Positions 60,291-64,000 of a stretch of 64,000 bases of DNA are shown piece after piece. Source of the stretch: Bergeyella porcorum (GTDB lineage: Bacteria > Bacteroidota > Bacteroidia > Flavobacteriales > Weeksellaceae). Below the pieces are notes generated by a model. The model was not told where the DNA came from. It saw nothing but the letters and a program-made list of their open reading frames with translations, and did not search any database. The stretch is from NCBI RefSeq assembly GCF_042427575.1, contig NZ_JBHMFD010000007.1:1-64000 (forward strand), read 5' to 3'. Made by a program: the position numbers and the translations under genes. Every line of letters starts with the position of its first letter. Within the stretch, counting starts at the first letter, position 1.

Positions 60291-61097
60291 ATGAGGTTAA
60301 TTTTTATTTTAATTTTGGGATTTTCCATTACAATGGTGAAGGCACAGGTTTTTTCTGGGCAAGTATTTATGCGTGAAAATACCACGCTCCATCTCAACCA
60401 ATTGTTTGTTACCAATATTACCACACAAAAAACAGTATTGTCCAACTACAATGGAGAGTTTAAAATTCACGCGAAAGTGGGCGATGTGATACGCTTTACC
60501 TCCATCATCACAGAACGCACCGATGTAAAAATTACCGAAAAGCTTCTGGAAAATACAATGAATTTCATAGAGCTGAAACCTGCCTACCACGAGATACAAG
60601 AGGTCATCATCGGCTGGCGACCAACGGGCAATCTGAGACGCGATGTTACCACCCTGAAGGATAGCAAAAGAAAAATGGAAATAGCCAGCATCATTGGACT
60701 TCCAGCTCCCAAAGGTGATGGCACCTCTCCCACCGAACCTATTGCAGGGTTTCAGAATGGCGGCTTTTCTCTGAGCATTGATGGCATCTACGACCTTATC
60801 TCTGGAGAACGAAAGAAAAAACAACGCCTCTATGAATACGAAAAAATGATGTCTGTAACCAAAAAAATTAAAAACTATTTTGGAGAAGACTATTTCGTAA
60901 AGCTTAAAATCCCGAAGAATATGATAGATAATTTTCTTCAATTCGTCTATTCTTCAGATAATATTTTGGCATTAGTAGAAGGCAAAAATATGGAAGCTAC
61001 CCAAGTTTATATTGAAAAATACCTACCTATTTACCTCAAACGATTGCGACAATCTAATATGATGGGACTAGGAGAAGATGTCAATAAAAACCCTTAA
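60291..61097 (+). CDS. Secreted protein with carboxypeptidase-D-like regulatory domain
   Basis: A 268-residue protein with a signal peptide (MRLIFILILGFSITMVKAQ) and a CarboxypepD_reg-like beta domain (about 20-105: VFSGQVFMRENTTLHLNQLF, YNGEFKIHAKVGDVIRFTSI). A charged region follows with GFQNGGFSLSIDGIYDLISG and a helical C-terminal half (RLYEYEKMMSVTKKIKNYF). The family is frequent in Flavobacteria as a periplasmic protein of unknown role. The ATG at 60291 is 8 bp past the -7 box, so the mRNA may be nearly leaderless. Its last bases hold the trmB -7 box. Confidence 0.78.
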   Translation: MRLIFILILGFSITMVKAQVFSGQVFMRENTTLHLNQLFVTNITTQKTVLSNYNGEFKIHAKVGDVIRFTSIITERTDVKITEKLLENTMNFIELKPAYHEIQEVIIGWRPTGNLRRDVTTLKDSKRKMEIASIIGLPAPKGDGTSPTEPIAGFQNGGFSLSIDGIYDLISGERKKKQRLYEYEKMMSVTKKIKNYFGEDYFVKLKIPKNMIDNFLQFVYSSDNILALVEGKNMEATQVYIEKYLPIYLKRLRQSNMMGLGEDVNKNP

Positions 61098-61102
61098 ATT
61101 TG
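61095..61102 (+). promoter_or_regulatory. -7 box for trmB
   Basis: TAAATTTG overlaps the stop codon of the preceding gene, 21 bp before the trmB ATG. Confidence 0.5.
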
Positions 61103-61123
61103 TGGCTTTGTAATAACAATCTA

Positions 61124-61804
61124 ATGGGAAAGAAAAATAAACTCGCTCGCTTTGCCGAAAATAAAATATTACCCAATGTCATCCAGCCTACCAGAGAAGA
61201 AGCCCTTAGCGGTTTTGAGCTCAAAGGACAATGGAGAGAACGCATTTTCAAAAACGAAAATCCTATTGTATTAGAATTGGGCTGTGGCAAGGGAGAATAC
61301 ACTGTGGGACTGGCAGAAGCTTTTCCTGATAAAAACTTTATCGGAATAGACATTAAAGGGGCTAGGTTTTGGTTTGGTGCCAAAGATGCTATCGCCAAAA
61401 ACCTTAGCAACGCTTGCTTCCTTAGAACTCAAATAGAATTGGTAGATTGCTTTTTTGAGGAAAATGAAGTAGATGAAATCTGGATTACCTTTCCAGACCC
61501 GCAGATTAAATACCGCCGTACCAAACACCGACTGACGCACCCAGATTTCCTTAATCGCTATAAGAAAATATTGAAAAAGGATGGCATCATCCATCTGAAA
61601 ACCGACTCAGAATTTCTCCACGGTTATACTTTGGGCTTATTACAAGGTATGGGATACGAGATTCTTACTGCCCACCACGATATCTACGGCGCTCCAGAAT
61701 ATAGCCCTGATACACCACTACTAAAGGATATCCAGACCTATTACGAAGGCTTATTTTCTGCCAAAGGAAAAACCATTACTTATATTAAATTTAGGATTAA
61801 ATAG
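61124..61804 (+). CDS. trmB: tRNA (guanine-N7-)-methyltransferase
   Basis: Methylates N7 of G46 in tRNA variable loops. The 226-residue product has motif I VLELGCGKGEYTVGLAEAFP (about 45-64), FIGIDIKGARFW, the TrmB signature EIWITFPDPQIKYRRTKHRL and HLKTDSEFLHGYTL. Start at the ATG at 61124 (MGKKNKLARFAENK matches the family N-terminus). Confidence 0.95.
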   Translation: MGKKNKLARFAENKILPNVIQPTREEALSGFELKGQWRERIFKNENPIVLELGCGKGEYTVGLAEAFPDKNFIGIDIKGARFWFGAKDAIAKNLSNACFLRTQIELVDCFFEENEVDEIWITFPDPQIKYRRTKHRLTHPDFLNRYKKILKKDGIIHLKTDSEFLHGYTLGLLQGMGYEILTAHHDIYGAPEYSPDTPLLKDIQTYYEGLFSAKGKTITYIKFRIK

Positions 61805-61808
61805 TTGA

Positions 61809-62039
61809 ATATATCTTTTCTTTAAAAATTCGGAACTGCAAAAAATGATGACCTCCAACCCAGAAAATATCCAAGAAGTCTATGATAGTATTATCGCAGA
61901 GAAGTTTGAAATGGAGAAAAAACTCATCATTCAAGAACTGAGAAAATACGGCATCTACTCCGTTTATACCGCTCCAGAAAACCTGAATATAGAAGTGATT
62001 AACCAATACCTACAAATCAAAGCAAGAGGAATATTGTAG
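61809..62039 (+). pseudogene. C-terminal remnant of a DUF58 gene
   Basis: The open frame from 61809 reads IYLFFKNSELQKMMTSNPEN, and later AEKFEMEKKLIIQELRKYGI and INQYLQIKARGIL to the stop. This is the conserved last ~77 residues of flavobacterial DUF58 proteins (normally about 400 residues, with a vWA-like core, typically beside MoxR ATPases). Family-like residues continue upstream of the first ATG (61845), back to a stop at 61806, two bases after trmB. The N-terminal five sixths are missing and no MoxR gene is near, so this is a deletion remnant. Translation of a 64-residue piece from 61845 is possible but doubtful. Confidence 0.7.
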
Positions 62040-62079
62040 AGGAACGAATGTTGCAATAAAAAACATCAAAAAAAACACA

Positions 62080-62313
62080 ATGAACGCTAAACGAGAACAT
62101 TACTATACTAATGATGAAATCACCATCGTGTGGCGACCAGAGCTATGCCAGCACTCAGGGATATGTGTGAAAACCCTGCCACAGGTCTATCGCCCTAAGG
62201 AAAAACCTTGGATGATCATAGAAAACGCAACCTCCGAAGAATTGATAGCACAGGTGGCACTATGCCCATCACGAGCGTTGAGCATCAAGAAAAATAAAAA
62301 GAAACGCTCATAA
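62080..62313 (+). CDS. YjdI-type (4Fe-4S) mono-cluster protein
   Basis: A 77-residue protein of the divergent 4Fe-4S (Fer4_19/YjdI) family. The Cys ligands appear in ELCQHSGICVKTLPQVY and in VALCPSRALS; the motif RPELCQHSGIC is diagnostic. These small ferredoxin-like proteins often pair with GNAT acetyltransferases (YjdJ) elsewhere; here the neighbours are an unrecognised gene and a pirin. Confidence 0.88.
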   Translation: MNAKREHYYTNDEITIVWRPELCQHSGICVKTLPQVYRPKEKPWMIIENATSEELIAQVALCPSRALSIKKNKKKRS

Positions 62314-62339
62314 AGATATAGCCCACTTCTGCGAACATC

Positions 62340-62377
62340 TACTCTGCCCATCTGATGGATTGGGTAGAGTTTTTTTA
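62340..62377 (+). terminator. Terminator after the YjdI-type gene
   Basis: CTCTGCCCA and TGGGTAGAG (one mismatch) around TCTGATGGAT, followed by seven Ts. Confidence 0.82.
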
Positions 62378-62459
62378 TGGCTTTGTTTTCAGATTTTACA
62401 CTCATTCCTTCCTCTTTCTTTCTTATCCTACATCAATGCAGTGGCGGTATTCCTTAGCG

Positions 62460-62467
62460 TACCTTTG
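62460..62467 (+). promoter_or_regulatory. -7 box for the 130-residue gene
   Basis: TACCTTTG, 23 bp before the ATG at 62490. Confidence 0.6.
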
Positions 62468-62489
62468 CACTACAAAATGAGAGAATAAG

Positions 62490-62882
62490 ATGAAAAAGAA
62501 TGTAATTTTAAATGTTGTGACAAGAAACAATAACATCGCAACTCAAGTGGTGCAAAAAGACAGAAATACCCACTACGAATTTGTAAACGAAGTGGAAACG
62601 GCAATAGAAAAACTTCATCAGTTGCCTATAAGAGCCATCCTTTTAGACCAAGAATTACCTTTGGAAGAGCAAGAAAAAATCAATAAAATAGGAAAAGTGC
62701 TTCACGAAGGATTGCCAATAGCAACTGCCGATTTCCTTAATGCTGAACGCTTTTCGGAAACGGTGCAAGAGCTGAAAAGAGCCGTAGTAAAACAGAATAT
62801 GAAGAAATACGAGTTTGAAGACAACCCCAACCTCAACAATCCATTTCTGAATATGAACAGAACCCAATGCTCCTTGAGCTAA
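62490..62882 (+). CDS. Unrecognised alpha/beta protein next to pirin
   Basis: A 130-residue cytoplasmic protein. Its first half has an alternating strand/helix pattern (NVILNVVTRNNNIATQVVQK; IRAILLDQELPLEEQEKINK) that recalls small receiver-like or Rossmann-like folds, but I see no phospho-acceptor pattern. The C-terminal tail is Asn-rich (FEDNPNLNNPFLNMN). It is 50 bp upstream of pirin on the same strand and probably co-transcribed with it. Confidence 0.6.
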   Translation: MKKNVILNVVTRNNNIATQVVQKDRNTHYEFVNEVETAIEKLHQLPIRAILLDQELPLEEQEKINKIGKVLHEGLPIATADFLNAERFSETVQELKRAVVKQNMKKYEFEDNPNLNNPFLNMNRTQCSLS

Positions 62883-62931
62883 AAATCAAGATAAACAACC
62901 CATTTTACTAACATATAAAAAAAATAAAACA

Positions 62932-63798
62932 ATGAATAATAAAGTCATAGAAAGAGTCATACGCCCTGCAATGCCACACTTTGTAGGAGACGGTTTTAGA
63001 GTACACAATTTTATCCCAGGAATCAGCTCTATGGAACGCAATAGTCCTTTCATTATGCTAGATTACAACTCCAAGTACACTTTCCCACCAAGTCAAATTC
63101 CGAAAGGGGTAGGCGTACATCCGCATAAAGGTTTTGAAACCGTTACCATCGCTTACAAAGGGCGAGTGGAGCACGGCGATAGCTCTGGCGGTGGTGGCGT
63201 TATCGGTGAGGGTGATGTACAATGGATGACGGCTGGCAATGGGGTTCTTCACAAAGAGTTTCACGAAACCGAATGGAGCAAAAACGGTGGCGAGTTCCAA
63301 ATGGTACAGCTATGGGTAAACCTTCCAGCAAAGGATAAAAGTACACCTGCTAAGTATCAATCCATCAAAAACCAAGACATTCCACGCATTGCGGTGGCAG
63401 AGGGCAAAGGCGAGATGGAAATCATTGCAGGAGATTTTAACGGAACCCAAGGAGCGGCTTCTACCTTTACGCCTATCCACCTTTTTAATCTCAATTTGAG
63501 CAAAGATGCCAGCACAGCGGTAGATTTCCCAGCCCATTACAACACTTCTCTATTGGTGATAGAAGGTACCATCACAGCCAATGGCGAAGCGGTGCCAACC
63601 GACCATTTCGTATTGTTTAAAAACGAAGGAGAAACCATAGAAATCACCGCTACCGAAGATGCGAAAGTATTGCTTTTAAGCGGGGAACCTATAAACGAAC
63701 CTATTGCGGCTTATGGCCCGTTTGTGATGAATACCCGCGATGAATTAATTCAAGCGTTTGAAGATTTCAACAACGGAAAATTCGGACATTTAGAATAA
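62932..63798 (+). CDS. Pirin family protein
   Basis: A 288-residue bicupin. Metal ligands are visible in GVHPHKGFETVTIAYKGRVE (His, His) and in GNGVLHKEFHETE (His, Glu), as in pirins that act as quercetinase-like dioxygenases or redox regulators. The second cupin carries FPAHYNTSLLVIEGTITANG. Terminated by a strong hairpin at 63852. The actual substrate is unknown. Confidence 0.93.
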   Translation: MNNKVIERVIRPAMPHFVGDGFRVHNFIPGISSMERNSPFIMLDYNSKYTFPPSQIPKGVGVHPHKGFETVTIAYKGRVEHGDSSGGGGVIGEGDVQWMTAGNGVLHKEFHETEWSKNGGEFQMVQLWVNLPAKDKSTPAKYQSIKNQDIPRIAVAEGKGEMEIIAGDFNGTQGAASTFTPIHLFNLNLSKDASTAVDFPAHYNTSLLVIEGTITANGEAVPTDHFVLFKNEGETIEITATEDAKVLLLSGEPINEPIAAYGPFVMNTRDELIQAFEDFNNGKFGHLE

Positions 63799-63848
63799 AA
63801 TTCACCGAAACCATTCCCCCTTTGAAGGGAAAAGAAGATGTTTTAAAC

Positions 63849-63890
63849 CAAAACGCCATTCACTTCAGCAGTGAATGGCGTTTTTTTTCA
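63849..63890 (+). terminator. Terminator after pirin
   Basis: AACGCCATTCACT and AGTGAATGGCGTT pair perfectly over 13 bp around TCAGC, followed by eight Ts. Confidence 0.92.
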
Positions 63891-63921
63891 ATTTCAATCG
63901 TTTAAGTAAACTCGCAGACAA

Positions 63922-63984
63922 CCTCTCCCCCTCTAACTTCTAACCTCTAACCTCTACCTTCTAACTTCAAACCTCTAATCTTTA
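63922..63984. repeat. Heptamer tract at the window end
   Basis: Repeated CTAACTT/CTAACCT/CTACCTT units, with CAAACCT, matching the tract at 275-335. No gene lies in 63890-64000. Confidence 0.8.
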
Positions 63985-64000
63985 ATCCTCAAAAACGCTT

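Overview
The window is chromosomal DNA of a Flavobacteriia bacterium, most likely from the Chryseobacterium/Riemerella/Elizabethkingia group (Weeksellaceae). I base this on low GC, Bacteroidota-type promoters (TTTG-N19-TAnnTTTG), GLPGLI, IPExxxVDY and T9SS type B proteins, a CBM20-carrying MalQ of plant DPE2 type, and the acpP-fabF-rnc-IPExxxVDY-pyk gene order. The species cannot be fixed from sequence reading alone. I saw no rRNA or tRNA gene, CRISPR array, prophage, transposase or integrase.

Layout. 1-1.4 kb: an HU-like protein gene in repeat-rich DNA (heptamer tracts, paired palindromes, direct repeats, a TG microsatellite). 1.4-10.8 kb: miaA, a thioredoxin-like protein, a lipoprotein, malQ, a DUF2490 protein, cysS, a kinase-like protein and folE. 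10.9-15 kb: fatty-acid, RNase III and pyruvate kinase operon. 15-17.2 kb: small accessory island with two unrecognised genes, a probable frameshifted mini-gene and hairpins. 17.3-23.2 kb: envelope-energisation locus exbB-exbD-exbD-tonB, followed by a small membrane protein, a PstS-like lipoprotein and a TPR protein. 23.4-26.7 kb: leuS with an extra endonuclease-like segment. 26.8-34.6 kb: a glycosyltransferase, waaA, membrane proteins, an NlpC/P60-like protein, an O-methyltransferase, an OmpA lipoprotein and tilS. 34.6-45.6 kb: dsbD, a hydrolase, a beta-barrel protein, nrnA, rpmH, ftsE, trmN6, a histidine kinase, ribE, pdxA and GLPGLI. 45.8-50 kb: DUF177-rpmF-accB-accC and rocD. 50-53 kb: glycan-type glycosyltransferases. 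53-64 kb: gltX, accA, tsf, a large T9SS-secreted protein, trmB, a DUF58 remnant, a YjdI-type ferredoxin and pirin.

The most notable feature is a ~502-bp segment with ~25-bp terminal inverted repeats that encodes a DUF559 (Vsr-like endonuclease) domain and lies in frame inside leuS, at the start of the CP1 editing domain. A solo copy of its terminal repeat lies in intergenic DNA near 1.04 kb. Heptamer repeat DNA of the kind that fills intergenic gaps here also sits in frame inside cysS, and less clearly in the leuS N-terminus. So two essential aminoacyl-tRNA synthetases appear to have tolerated in-frame repeat or mobile DNA.

Other points: a 21-bp tandem array of ten units ending in an inverted copy (30.44-30.67 kb); an NlpC/P60-like protein whose catalytic Cys is Ala; a DUF58 gene reduced to its C-terminal ~77 residues; many -7 boxes only 10-30 nt before the start codon, implying very short leaders; and a terminator with a 21-nt T tract. 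Starts were re-chosen for several genes where an upstream TTG or GTG would lie in or ahead of a promoter or terminator.
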